64,000 nt of DNA from DAIDKA01 sp035487155 (GTDB lineage: Bacteria; Pseudomonadota; Gammaproteobacteria; Steroidobacterales; Steroidobacteraceae): the NCBI GenBank assembly GCA_035487155.1, contig DATHMK010000053.1:73841-137840 (forward strand), in the 5' to 3' direction. Made by a program: the position numbers and the translations under genes. A model generated the notes under the pieces. It was not told the origin of the DNA, did no database searches, and worked only from the letters and a program-made list of their open reading frames with translations. Shown here in pieces: positions 50,179 through 60,600 of the stretch (position 1 is its first letter; each line of letters begins with the position of its first letter).

Positions 50179-53100
50179 ATGGCAGGGGATTCGGATTACG
50201 TATTGGAGCCGCTTCGGGAGGGGGCGGACTTCACGTTCTACCGCGGCACGGATCGCGTCAGCCAGGCGTCCATCCTGGCGCTGGCGGCTGTTGCTGAACG
50301 CCCGACCCCTCACAGTCTGCGGCGTCTGGAACAGGAATACCTGCTGGCGGCGGAACTCGATGAGGCCTGGGCGGCGCGGCCCCTGAAGCTGACCCGACGC
50401 CAAGGGCGCGCGCTGCTCATACTCAAGGACCCGGGGGGTGATCCGCTGGATCGGGTCATCGAACAGCAGCAGGGACAGTCGATCGATCTGACCCGCTTCC
50501 TGCAGGTCGCCATCGGATTGGCGGCGGCGGTGGGCCAAGCCCACCGGCAGGGCCTGATCCACAAGGACATCAAGCCTGCGAACGCGCTCGTCGATGAGTC
50601 CGGACAGGTGCGCCTCACCGGGTTTGGCATCGCCTCGCGCCTGCCCCGCGAGCGCCTGACGCCTGCACCGCCGGAGAGCATCGCCGGTTCCCTTGCCTAT
50701 ATGTCCCCGGAGCAGACCGGGCGTATGAATCGCTCGATTGATTCCCGGAGCGACCTGTACTCCCTGGGCATCACCCTGTACCAACTACTCACCGGCACGC
50801 TGCCCTTTGCCGCCGCCGATCCTCTGGAGTGGGTGCATTGCCACATCGCACGCGAACCGGCGGCGCCCATCGATCGCCGGGCGGTTCCAGAGCCGCTGTC
50901 CGCCCTCATCATGAGGCTGCTCGCCAAGAATGCCGAGGAACGTTACCAGACGGCCGCGGGCCTCGAAGCGGATCTGCGGCGCTGCCTGGCGCAGTGGCAG
51001 TCACAAGGTCGTATCGATCCATTCCCTCTGAGCACCGAGGATTCGTCGGAGCGCCTGCTCATACCTGAGAAGTTATACGGCAGAGAAGGGGAGGTCGCAG
51101 CGCTCCTTGAAGCCTTCGATCGGGTGGTGGCACAGGGCTGCACCGAATTGGTGCTGGTCAGCGGGTATTCCGGCGTGGGCAAATCCTCCCTTGTGAATGA
51201 GTTGCACAAGGTGCTGGTCCCGCCGCGCGGGCTCTTCGCCGCAGGCAAGTTTGATCAGTACAAGCGCGATGTGCCCTACGCGACCCTCGCCCAGGCATTG
51301 CGGATGCTGGTCTCCGAGATTCTGGTGAAACGCGAAGCCGAGGTAGCCCACTGGCGGGAGGCGCTGCTGGAGGCCATGGGGGGCAGTGGCCAGCTCATGG
51401 TCGACCTCATACCCGAAATTGAATTTGTCATCGGCAAACAACCTGCCGTGGCAGAGTTGCCACCCCAGGAGGCGCGGCGGCGTTTCCAGCTGGTGTTCCG
51501 CCGCTTCCTTGGGGTCTTCGCAACACCCGAGCATCCCCTCGCATTGTTTCTCGACGACCTGCAATGGTTGGACACGGCGACGTTGGAACTATTCGAGAGC
51601 CTGATTACCGCTCCCGACGTGAGCCACGTGCTGTTTATCGGAGCCTACCGCGACAACGAGGTGAGCTCAGCTCATCCACTCATGCGAATGCTGGCCGGGA
51701 TCCGCGAGGCGGGGGCCAAGACGCACGACATTGTCCTGCAGCCGCTCGGATTCGATGACGTCGGGCGGCTCATCAGCGCCGCATTGCGCTGCACCCGGAA
51801 CTCCGCTGCCCCGCTGGCGCGATTGGTGCACGAGAAGACCGGCGGTAACCCGTTCTTTGCGATCCAGTTCCTGACCTCGCTGGCAGAGGAGGAACTGCTG
51901 CGTTTCAACCGGGATGCCGCAGACTGGATCTGGGACCTGGATCAGATCCGCGCCAAGGGTTACTCGGGCAATGTGGTGGATCTGATGGTGGAGAAACTGC
52001 GGCGTCTGTCCAGGCAGACGCAGGATGCGCTCAAGAAACTCGCCTGCATCGGAAATCGGGTCGATCTTACGATGCTGAGCGTGGTCTTCGGACAAAGTGA
52101 AGAAGAGATCCACACCTCCCTTCTGGAAGCCTTCCGCGCCGGGTTGATCCTGCGGATGGAGGGCGCCTATGGCTTTCTGCATGACCGGATTCAGGAGGCA
52201 GCCTACGCGCTCATCCCCGAGCGTGCACGGCCTGAATTGCACCTGGTGATTGGACGGGAGCTGCTTGCGAGTCTGACCGCGGAAGGTCTCGCCGAACATT
52301 TGTTCGATGTGGCTAATCAACTGAATCGCGGCGTGGAACTGCTCATTGATCACGACGAGAAAGTGCGGGTGGCCGCCATCGACCTCAAGGCAGGGCGAAA
52401 GGCCAAAACGTCCGCGGCCTATACGTCGGCGCTCGGGCATTTTGCGAGCGGCATGGCGCTGTTGGCCGAGAGCGACTGGGCCAGTCATTATCCGCTGACC
52501 TTCCGCCTGTGGCTCGAGTGCGCGGAATGCGAGTTCCTGACCGGGAACCTCGATCGGGCCGAACAGCTGATTGCACAGCTATTGTCACGGGCCACGTCTA
52601 AGGTCGACGAGGCCGACATCTACCATTTGCAGATCCAGCTGCAGATCAATAAGGGGGAAAATCGCCAGGCTGTGGACAGCACCCGGGCGTGCCTGCTTGG
52701 GTTTGGCATCGAACTGCCTGCGCATCCGACTGATGAGGAAGTTCAGTGCGAACGCAACGCCCTTACGCAGGCGCTCAACGGCCGTGCGGTCGAAAGTCTG
52801 ATTGAGCTGCCGCTGATGAGCGACCCGGAAGTGCGAGCGATCGCGAAGGTTCTTTCGGAGCTTCTGGGCGCCAGCCACTTTACCGACATGCGTTTATGCT
52901 GCCTGCTAGCCTGCCGTATTGTCAGGATCAGCGTGCAGCATGGGACGAGCGGGGAGTGCGCGTCGGCCTGCTCCTATTGGGGCTCGCTGCTTCGATCCGT
53001 CTTCCAACGCTACGGTGACGGCTATCGTTTCATCAGGCTTGCCTGCGACCTGATTGACAAGCATGCCTTCGTCGCCGGTCGGGCTCACGTTTACATCTCG

Positions 53101-55698
53101 TTTGCCAACGTCGCTCCCTGGACTCAGCCGATCGAGATGGCGATTGACTTCGCTCGAAGGGGCATCCGCGCCGCGATAGAGACGGGGAGGCCGTACCACG
53201 CCTGCATCGGCATGTTCATCCTGACCACCAACCTGCTGCTGCGTAACGCGCCGCTCGATGCGGTCTGGCAGGAGTCGCAGATTGCCTTGGACTACACCAG
53301 GGCCATCAAGCATCACGACCAGGCGGATATCATGGTCAGCCAACAGCGCTTCATCGCGACGATGCAGGGCCGAACCGCGACCTTCTCCAGTTTCAGCGAC
53401 GCGGTGTTTGACGAGACGGCGTTTGAGGCCCGGCTTACAGCGGACCGGATGCCCATGCTGCTGGGATGGTATTGGATCCTCAAGCTCAAGGCGCGGTACC
53501 TGTCGCGAGATTACGCGGAGGCACTGAAAGCCGGCGAAAAGGCGGGGCAGGTGCTTGAGGTATCCGGTGCCCAGCTTGAGACGCTGGATTTTGTCCTTTA
53601 TGCGGCGCTGACGGTAGCGGCGCTGTACGATGCCGGGACCGCCGATCAACAGGCGGCGTGGCGCACACTCCTTGCGAAGCACCGGGAGCAACTGCGGGAG
53701 TGGGCCGAGAACTTCGCGCCAACATTCGGCCACAAGCACACGCTGGTACTTGCCGAAATCGCGCGGCTCGAAGGGCGAGAGGCCGACGCCCTGCGGCTCT
53801 ATGAGGGGGCTATTCGATCAGCGCGTGAACACGGCTTCGTTCAGAGCGAGGGACTCGCTCATGAATTGGCGGCGCAATTTTACATGGCACGCGGCGGCGA
53901 AACCGCGGGCCACGCGCATCTGCGCAACGCCCGCAACTGTTACGACCGCTGGGGCGCGATGGGTAAGGTGAAGCAGCTTGATCAACTGTACCCGCACTTG
54001 CGTGAGGAGCGCGCTCTCGGCCCCTTAGCCACAACCGGCCGGTCAGTTGCGCTGCTGGACGTCGAGACAGTCGTCAGAGCGTCCCAGGCCATTTCCAGCG
54101 AGATTGTGCTTCCCCGGCTGATCGAAAAGCTGGTCCGAATCGCGGTGGAGAATGCCGGCGCCAAGCGCGGCCTGCTCATCCTGTGTCCGGGTGGACCTCG
54201 GGGCGGTGAGCGGGGAATCGAAGCGGAGGCCCACACGAGCGAGGGCAGGGTTGAGGTGACGGTTCGTCGGGCGCCCATTAGCCCGTCTGACCTTCCCGAG
54301 GCGGCGCTGAACTACGTGATCCGCACGCAGGAGGCCGTTCTGCTGGATGATGCCGCGGCCGACCCGGTGTATTCGAAGGACGAATATGTGCGGCAGGACC
54401 GGTCAAAATCCGTCCTGTGTCTGCCGATCATCCGGCAAAAAAAGCTTGTCGGTGCGCTTTATCTTGAGAACAACCTTACCCCCGGCGCCTTCACACCGGA
54501 GCGGGTTACCGTGCTGCAATTGCTGGCGTCGCAGGCGGCCATTTCTTTGGAAAATGCGGGCCTGTATTCGGATCTGCAGCGCAGCGAAGCATTCCTTGCC
54601 CAGGGGCAGAGGATCAGCCAGACCGGCAGTTTCGGCTGGAGTCGCGCCAGCGGCGAGATCTACTGGTCGGATGAGATCTACAGCATCGTGGAATGCGATC
54701 GGGCAGCCAAGCCCGCATTCGATGTCGCGTTGCAGGTCATTCACCCCGACGATCGGGGCTTGGTTCAGAAGACCCTTGATGATGCGGCCAAGCAAAAAGA
54801 GGGGTTTGATCTTCAGCTGCGACTGTTAATGCCGGATGCCAGAGTGAAACACGTCCACGTCATCGCCCGAGCGTCCAAAACCGGCGACCTTGACTTTGTG
54901 GGTGCCGCCTGTGACGTGACGGAACGCACGCGGGCCGAGGAGGCGTTAGGCGTGGCGCAGGACGATCTGGCACGCATCAATCGCGTCACCACCATGGGTG
55001 AGTTGGCGGCATCCCTGGCTCATGAATTGGGTCAACCCATCAGTGGCGCCTTGACCAACGCCGACACCTGCCTGCTCAGGCTCGGACGCGAGAAACCGGA
55101 TCTGGACGGAACGCGCGCGGGTCTCAACAGAATCGTGCGCGATGCACAACGTGCGGCGGAGATTCTCGGCAGGATCCGCGCGCAATTCCAGAAAGGGGCT
55201 CTGAAACGCGGGATCATTGACCTCAATGAGGTCAACCTTGAAACGATCGCGCTGCTGCGCGACGAGGCGATGCGCTATGGCATCTCTGTGCGCACGGAGC
55301 TGGCGCCGGATCTGCCGCAGATCGTTGGGGATCGAGTGCAATTGCAGCAAGTGGCGATGAACCTGCTCGTCAACAGCATCGATGCGATGAAGAATATCGA
55401 CGGCAGGCGCGAGATCCTCGTCCGTGCGGAGCGCGCAAAGGATGAGCAGGTCCTGCTTTCCATCAGTGATACCGGAGTCGGGTTTTCGCCGCAGCTGGCG
55501 CAACGGATTTTCGAGCCGTTCTATACCACCAAAACCCACGGCACCGGCATGGGGCTGCGGATCTGCCGGTCAATCATCGAGTCGCATGGCGGTCACTTAT
55601 GGGCAGTCAGTACCCCAGGGCAGGGGGCGACGTTTCACGTGAGCCTGCCTGGGGCGCGGGAGACTGCGCAGGACCCGCGCTACGCCGGCTTGTCCTGA
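50179..55698 (+). CDS. Large serine/threonine kinase-like/AAA ATPase/sensor histidine kinase
   Basis: 1839 residues in one chain: an N-terminal protein-kinase fold (about 1-275, HKDIKPAN near 127), a P-loop ATPase (Walker A GYSGVGKSSL near 330, Walker B ALFLDDLQW near 453), a long helical repeat region (about 600-1280), GAF (about 1296-1457), PAS (about 1481-1586), HisKA with His in SLAHELGQP near 1614, and HATPase (1700-1835, DTGVGFS, GTGMGLRI). Architecture of multi-sensor multi-kinase proteins. Two kinase-fold residues are altered: SILALA where the ATP Lys is expected, and LTGFG instead of DFG, so the first domain is probably a pseudokinase. No membrane helix; cytoplasmic. Confidence 0.92.
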   Translation: MAGDSDYVLEPLREGADFTFYRGTDRVSQASILALAAVAERPTPHSLRRLEQEYLLAAELDEAWAARPLKLTRRQGRALLILKDPGGDPLDRVIEQQQGQSIDLTRFLQVAIGLAAAVGQAHRQGLIHKDIKPANALVDESGQVRLTGFGIASRLPRERLTPAPPESIAGSLAYMSPEQTGRMNRSIDSRSDLYSLGITLYQLLTGTLPFAAADPLEWVHCHIAREPAAPIDRRAVPEPLSALIMRLLAKNAEERYQTAAGLEADLRRCLAQWQSQGRIDPFPLSTEDSSERLLIPEKLYGREGEVAALLEAFDRVVAQGCTELVLVSGYSGVGKSSLVNELHKVLVPPRGLFAAGKFDQYKRDVPYATLAQALRMLVSEILVKREAEVAHWREALLEAMGGSGQLMVDLIPEIEFVIGKQPAVAELPPQEARRRFQLVFRRFLGVFATPEHPLALFLDDLQWLDTATLELFESLITAPDVSHVLFIGAYRDNEVSSAHPLMRMLAGIREAGAKTHDIVLQPLGFDDVGRLISAALRCTRNSAAPLARLVHEKTGGNPFFAIQFLTSLAEEELLRFNRDAADWIWDLDQIRAKGYSGNVVDLMVEKLRRLSRQTQDALKKLACIGNRVDLTMLSVVFGQSEEEIHTSLLEAFRAGLILRMEGAYGFLHDRIQEAAYALIPERARPELHLVIGRELLASLTAEGLAEHLFDVANQLNRGVELLIDHDEKVRVAAIDLKAGRKAKTSAAYTSALGHFASGMALLAESDWASHYPLTFRLWLECAECEFLTGNLDRAEQLIAQLLSRATSKVDEADIYHLQIQLQINKGENRQAVDSTRACLLGFGIELPAHPTDEEVQCERNALTQALNGRAVESLIELPLMSDPEVRAIAKVLSELLGASHFTDMRLCCLLACRIVRISVQHGTSGECASACSYWGSLLRSVFQRYGDGYRFIRLACDLIDKHAFVAGRAHVYISFANVAPWTQPIEMAIDFARRGIRAAIETGRPYHACIGMFILTTNLLLRNAPLDAVWQESQIALDYTRAIKHHDQADIMVSQQRFIATMQGRTATFSSFSDAVFDETAFEARLTADRMPMLLGWYWILKLKARYLSRDYAEALKAGEKAGQVLEVSGAQLETLDFVLYAALTVAALYDAGTADQQAAWRTLLAKHREQLREWAENFAPTFGHKHTLVLAEIARLEGREADALRLYEGAIRSAREHGFVQSEGLAHELAAQFYMARGGETAGHAHLRNARNCYDRWGAMGKVKQLDQLYPHLREERALGPLATTGRSVALLDVETVVRASQAISSEIVLPRLIEKLVRIAVENAGAKRGLLILCPGGPRGGERGIEAEAHTSEGRVEVTVRRAPISPSDLPEAALNYVIRTQEAVLLDDAAADPVYSKDEYVRQDRSKSVLCLPIIRQKKLVGALYLENNLTPGAFTPERVTVLQLLASQAAISLENAGLYSDLQRSEAFLAQGQRISQTGSFGWSRASGEIYWSDEIYSIVECDRAAKPAFDVALQVIHPDDRGLVQKTLDDAAKQKEGFDLQLRLLMPDARVKHVHVIARASKTGDLDFVGAACDVTERTRAEEALGVAQDDLARINRVTTMGELAASLAHELGQPISGALTNADTCLLRLGREKPDLDGTRAGLNRIVRDAQRAAEILGRIRAQFQKGALKRGIIDLNEVNLETIALLRDEAMRYGISVRTELAPDLPQIVGDRVQLQQVAMNLLVNSIDAMKNIDGRREILVRAERAKDEQVLLSISDTGVGFSPQLAQRIFEPFYTTKTHGTGMGLRICRSIIESHGGHLWAVSTPGQGATFHVSLPGARETAQDPRYAGLS

Positions 55699-55904
55699 CT
55701 CCCGGGAACCGCCGCCTCGGCGGCCTTGAAGCCCTGCCTGCTGTGAGTGCCATCACAGAAGGGCTTGTTAGTGGAGGCGCCGCAGCGACACAGCGCGAAA
55801 GGGCGCTTCGGAATGGCGTAGCTCGCCCCGTTCCAATCCACGGCGGTGACATCATCACCCTGGACGAGATACGGGCCGTTCTGCAAGACCTTGATCGTCG
55901 CCAT
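55680..55904 (-). CDS. CDGSH iron-sulfur domain protein
   Basis: 74 residues. CRCGASTNKPFCDGTH gives the three Cys and one His ligands of the 2Fe-2S CDGSH cluster. The bacterial small form may act in electron transfer or iron/redox sensing. Its 3' end overlaps the kinase stop codon region by 19 bases, convergent. Confidence 0.9.
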   Translation of the reverse strand: MATIKVLQNGPYLVQGDDVTAVDWNGASYAIPKRPFALCRCGASTNKPFCDGTHSRQGFKAAEAAVPGSQDKPA

Positions 55905-56024
55905 GTTCAGTTCTCCTCTGCGCTTACGGGGGACATCATGATTCCACGATAGCTTAACGCGTATTCCCGCACGACGAGGCGGGAATACGGCCGGCAGCGC
56001 CCCGGCCGACGCTTGGGATCCGCG

Positions 56025-56399
56025 TCAGATGACTGTCCGGTTACTCGACGTACGCTGCCGGGCACGCCAATTCACGGGCGAGTCCCCAACGATTCTTTGG
56101 AAGGTGTTCTTGAGGTCCGACGGATCCGGAAAACCACATTCCACCGCGATTCTACGCAGCGAGTCATGGGAGCCAGTCAACAGCCTCTGCGCGCGCGCGA
56201 TCCGCATCCGGATCACGAACTGACTCGGCGCGTAGCCGAAACTGGCTCTGAATGCGGCATTGAAATCGGAGTGGCTTAATTGCGCGACCTGCGCAAGGTC
56301 CCGGGGCCGGATCTTTGAGCGCAGGTTCAGGGCGACATAGTCGTGGACGCGGCGGGCCTGCCACATCTCCATGAACTGCGTTGCTGCCCCGTCTGCCAT
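56025..56399 (-). CDS. Short AraC-family DNA-binding protein
   Basis: 124 residues, the double HTH alone: SKIRPRDLAQVAQLSHSDFNAAFRASFGYAPSQFVIRMRIARAQRLL then DSLRRIAVECGFPDPSDLKNTFQRIVGDSPVNWRARQ. No effector domain. Divergent from the alcohol dehydrogenase; each has its own operator-like copy in the 150-bp gap. Confidence 0.88.
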   Translation of the reverse strand: MADGAATQFMEMWQARRVHDYVALNLRSKIRPRDLAQVAQLSHSDFNAAFRASFGYAPSQFVIRMRIARAQRLLTGSHDSLRRIAVECGFPDPSDLKNTFQRIVGDSPVNWRARQRTSSNRTVI

Positions 56400-56461
56400 T
56401 GCCCTGAGCCTAGCGCCATCGGGAAAGGGCTCGCTTGTCCAAAGGGCGCGCCTATTGAATA

Positions 56462-56480
56462 CAAATACCTTGTTATTGCG
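56462..56480 (-). promoter_or_regulatory. Operator-like site for the short AraC gene
   Basis: Minus-strand CGCAATAACAAGGTATTTG, 62 bp before its ATG. Differs from consensus at one core base. Confidence 0.5.
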
Positions 56481-56494
56481 AAGGCCGAGAGACA

Positions 56495-56515
56495 GGCAAT
56501 ACCAACGTCCTATGG
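56495..56515 (+). promoter_or_regulatory. Operator-like site for the alcohol dehydrogenase
   Basis: Plus-strand GGCAATACCAACGTCCTATG(G). 33 bp before the ATG at 56549, or 57 bp before the later ATG at 56573, which would fit the spacing of the other copies better. Confidence 0.68.
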
Positions 56516-56548
56516 AACCGGACCGCTCGAGTCGCTTGAATACAGTCC

Positions 56549-57577
56549 ATGGCTGGTAAGAGCACAGGAATGATGCTGGTGGCGAGAATCCCCAAGGCCG
56601 AAGGGGATTTCGAACTTGCCGAGTGCCCGATCCCGGTGCCGGGCCCCGGGGAGGTGCGCATCAAAGTGCAGGCCTGTGGCGTCTGTCACAGCGATGTGTT
56701 CACGAAAGAAGGCCTGTGGCCGGGCATCCGATACCCGCGCGTTCCCGGACACGAGGTGGCCGGTGTCATCGATGCAATCGGCAGCGGTGTTTCCACCTGG
56801 CAAAAAGGCCAACGCGCAGGTGTCGGCTGGCATGGCGGCCAGGACAATACCTGCCCGTCCTGCCGCAGCGGCGATTTTCGCAATTGCCGGAATCTGAAGG
56901 TTTCCGGCATCAGCTACGATGGCGGATATGCCCAATATATGATCGCACCCACCGAGGCACTGGTGGCAGTGCCGGAGGGCCTGACCGACATTGAGGCGGC
57001 GCCACTGCTGTGTGCGGGACTTACGACCTATAACGCGTTGCGGCATGGCGGTGCGATGCCGGGTGACCTGGTGGCGGTGCTCGGAGTCGGCGGCCTTGGG
57101 CACCTTGGGATCCAATACGCCAGCAAGTTTGGCTACCGGGTGGCGGCGATTGGGCGTGGCTCAGAAAACGCGGCCATCGCCAAGAAGCTCGGCGCGAACT
57201 CCTACATCGACAGCGAGGCGACGCCGGCGGCGAAGGCCTTGCAGGAACTCGGGGGTGCACAGTTGATCCTGGCGACGGCGCCGAGCTCCAAAGCGATGTC
57301 AGAGCTCATCGATGGTCTCGGGATCAACGGCCGACTCGTGGTGATTGGTGTGAGCAACGATCCCATTCAGGTGACACCCTTGCAGCTGATCGTGGGAACC
57401 CGAACGCTCGAGGGCTGGGTTGCCGGCACTCCCGCGGATTCGGAGGCGACCTTGAAGTTCTCCGAATTGACCGGGGTACGCCCGATGATTGAAACCTACC
57501 CGCTCGAAAAGGCCGCCGCAGCCTATGCGCGAATGATGAGCGGCGCGGCGCGTTTTCGCGTCGTGCTCACGATGTAA
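56549..57577 (+). CDS. Zinc-dependent alcohol dehydrogenase
   Basis: 342 residues (or 334 from the ATG at 56573). Catalytic zinc: Cys in CGVCHSDVFTKEG, His-Glu in GHEVAG, Cys in LLCAGLTTY. The structural zinc region reads QDNTCPSCRSGDFRNC, in which the first of four Cys is Asp, seen in some relatives. NAD(P) motif VLGVGGLGHLGIQYA. Oxidises alcohols or reduces aldehydes. Convergent with the hybrid kinase. Confidence 0.9.
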   Translation: MAGKSTGMMLVARIPKAEGDFELAECPIPVPGPGEVRIKVQACGVCHSDVFTKEGLWPGIRYPRVPGHEVAGVIDAIGSGVSTWQKGQRAGVGWHGGQDNTCPSCRSGDFRNCRNLKVSGISYDGGYAQYMIAPTEALVAVPEGLTDIEAAPLLCAGLTTYNALRHGGAMPGDLVAVLGVGGLGHLGIQYASKFGYRVAAIGRGSENAAIAKKLGANSYIDSEATPAAKALQELGGAQLILATAPSSKAMSELIDGLGINGRLVVIGVSNDPIQVTPLQLIVGTRTLEGWVAGTPADSEATLKFSELTGVRPMIETYPLEKAAAAYARMMSGAARFRVVLTM

Positions 57578-57606
57578 CGCGCCTTTCCCTGTGCCATACC
57601 GTGGAA

Positions 57607-60600
57607 CTACTGAGCGGCGGGGAGGGTAAAGTGCAGGGTGGCACCGCTTCCGGTGGCGACCTCCGCCCACAGGCGGCCGCCATGGGACTGGATAATGGAG
57701 CGGCTGATGCGAAGTCCCATGCCGGTGCCATGGGGTTTGGTAGTAAAGAAAGGATCGAATATCTGTTCCGTCAATTGCGGCGGAATGCCCCTGCCGGTAT
57801 CACTGACCGAAACCAGGATCTGCTCATTCTCATCCCGGCGTGACCTGATGATCATCTCTCGTATGCCAGCCACATCCTTCATCGCCTCGATGCCGTTGAC
57901 GATCAGATTCATGACGACCTGCTGCAGCTGCAAACGATCGCCGAGGATGAGAGGAAGACCGGAGGCCAGTTCCGTCCGGAGCGATATGTGACATCGCACG
58001 ACCTCATCACGGAGCAGGGCGATCGTTTCGGGAATGATCCCGTTTACGTCAAGAATCTGTTGATTGGCCGTGCCCTTCTCGAATTGCGCACGGATTCTAT
58101 TGATAATCGCCGCCGTCCGTTCCACATCTCGACCAATTCGGGTGACGATTGCGCGCACCTCATCCAGATTCGGTTCTTCACGCCCCAGCTTCAGCAGGCA
58201 TGTCGTGACGTTGGTGATGGCACCGGTGATGGGTTGCTTGATTTCATGAGCCAGGGAGGCTGCCAGCTCACCCATGGTTGTCACCCGGTGGATGCGCGCA
58301 AGATCACCCTGCGCCTGTCGCAGCGCCTCTTCGGCCCGCTTCTGGTTGTCGATGTCGGTGGTCGTACCCACGAATTTTACGGATTTCCCCACGGAATCAC
58401 GCAACACCACGGCCTGCTGCAGATGCCACCGATAGGTTCCGTCCTGAGCACGGCGAGACCTGGTTTCAAACGCAAACCCACGCCCCGAGCGCACACCCTC
58501 GCGAAAGGTCTTGGCGGCCGTCTCCCGGTCCTCAGGATGAACCGCAGTCATCCAGGCCTCGGGATGTGACCGCACGAAATCGAGAGTCTGACCGGCGAAT
58601 TCAAGCCAGACTCGATTCACGAAATCCGGTGTCCCATCAGGGTTGAGCGTCCACGCGGATACCGGCAGCTGCTGCAGCAGTTCAACTTGGAGCTGCAACT
58701 GCGCATCGCGCTGCTGAAGTTCACCATACAGACGGCTGGTCTCCGCCAACCGCTCTTCGCTGGCGCGCAGCTTCTCGCGTTCCAGCGCCGCCTCGCCGCG
58801 CATCCGTTCTTCGCGTTCGGCAGTGTCGCGGCGCAGCTTGGACATCTTGACGTGGGTGGCCACGCGTGCCAGCAACTCCGGCGCTGCAAACGGCTTGATG
58901 AGATAGTCGTCGGCGTCGGCCTCCAGCCCTTCCACGCGCGACTCCTCGCCCGCCCGCGCCGACAGCAGCACGACGGGCGTGCCGAGGAGCGTGGAATCGC
59001 CGCGAATCGCCCGCAACAGGCCAAAGCCGTCGAGGTGCGGCATCATGACGTCCGCCAGTACCAGAGCGGGGCGCAATCGCCGCGTGATTTCCAATGCCTG
59101 GCGGCCGTCCACGACCGCGTGCACCTCGTATCGCTCGCCCAGCAAACGTGCGAGGTACTGGCGCATGTCCGCGTTGTCATCGGCCACGACGATGCGTTCG
59201 CGCATTTGCGCTGCCTTGGGCTGCGGCGCCGAAGCAAGCCCGGACCAGCCTCGCGCCTCCTCGACATAGGCCTGGGCTCGAACGGCGGTGGCGGCGGGCG
59301 TTGCCGCGGCACGGATGCGCTCGGGCGGAAGATGCGCCATACCGGTCGGAATCGTCAGAGAGAACGTGCTGCCAATGCCAACGGCGCTATCCACACGCAC
59401 ACTGCCACCGTGCAGCCTTACGAGTTCCTGAACCAGCGCCAGTCCGATCCCGGTGCCTTCGTAGGTCCGTGCCCGGGTGCCCGGGATGCTGTGAAAGCGC
59501 TCGAACACATGCTCGAGATGTTCCTCGGCGATGCCCACGCCGGTGTCACGAACCTGCAGTTGCACCGCGCCGTCCACAGGCGTCAATGTTAGAGCCACTT
59601 CGCCCGCGAACGTGAACTTGTAGGAATTGGAGAGCAGGTTCAGAACGACCTTCTCCCACATATCCCGATCCACATACACCGGCTCGGTCAGCGGCGCGCA
59701 CGCGACTGAAAACTGAAGTCCCGCGTTCTTCATCGCCGTGTCGAAGGCGCTGGCGATTTCTGTCGTGAAATGAGCCAGATCGGTCGACTGATAGGACACC
59801 TGCCCGCGTCCGGCCTCTAGCCGTGAGAAGTCCAGCAGTGTGTTGACGAGCTTGAGTAATCTGAGGCCGTTCCGATGCACCGTGACCAACAGCTCTTGAT
59901 GCTCTGGGGTGAGTCGCGCGCTCGCTTGCCTCTGAACCTCTTCAAGCGGACCGAGCATCAGGGTCAGCGGCGTGCGGAACTCGTGGCTCACGTTGCTGAA
60001 AAAGGTGGTCTTGGCGCGGTCGAGTTCAGCCAGAGCCTCTGCGCGTTGGCGCTCCTGCGCATAGGCGCGCGCGCTGGCCAGCCCGATGGTGAGCTGCTCG
60101 GTAATCCGAAACACAAACTGACGGTAGGCATCATCAAAGGCTCTGCCGGGATGGATTCCTGCGACGAGGAACCCCAGCGTCGTGCCGTACTCACCCAGCC
60201 GGATCGGCACCACGCATGCCTGCTTTGGAGGGTCGGGCCAATTGGGCACCGTCACGCCCGATGCGCGACTGCCGAGTTCGATCAGAACCCCATTCTTCGT
60301 CAATGCGGGATCGAACCGCCAAAGGTTGTCGCCGCTGCAGTCTATGATCGCGGGGTGCAATCGTTCGTCGCTATCGACACTCGCCCCGACCAGGTAGGCG
60401 TGGTGTTCGGAAGGTCGATATTCATAGAGATAGGCGAAGGGTAGGCTCAGGCGATTCTCGCCAAGGGTCTGGACGCCGACGCGCCAGACTTCCTCTTCGG
60501 TTCGCGCCCCCGCCGCCCGCGACGCTAAGTCGCTCAACAAATGTCGGCGTCGCCCCTCGAGCACCCGCTCCGTCGTCTCCAGAACTGTGGCCAGGACGCC

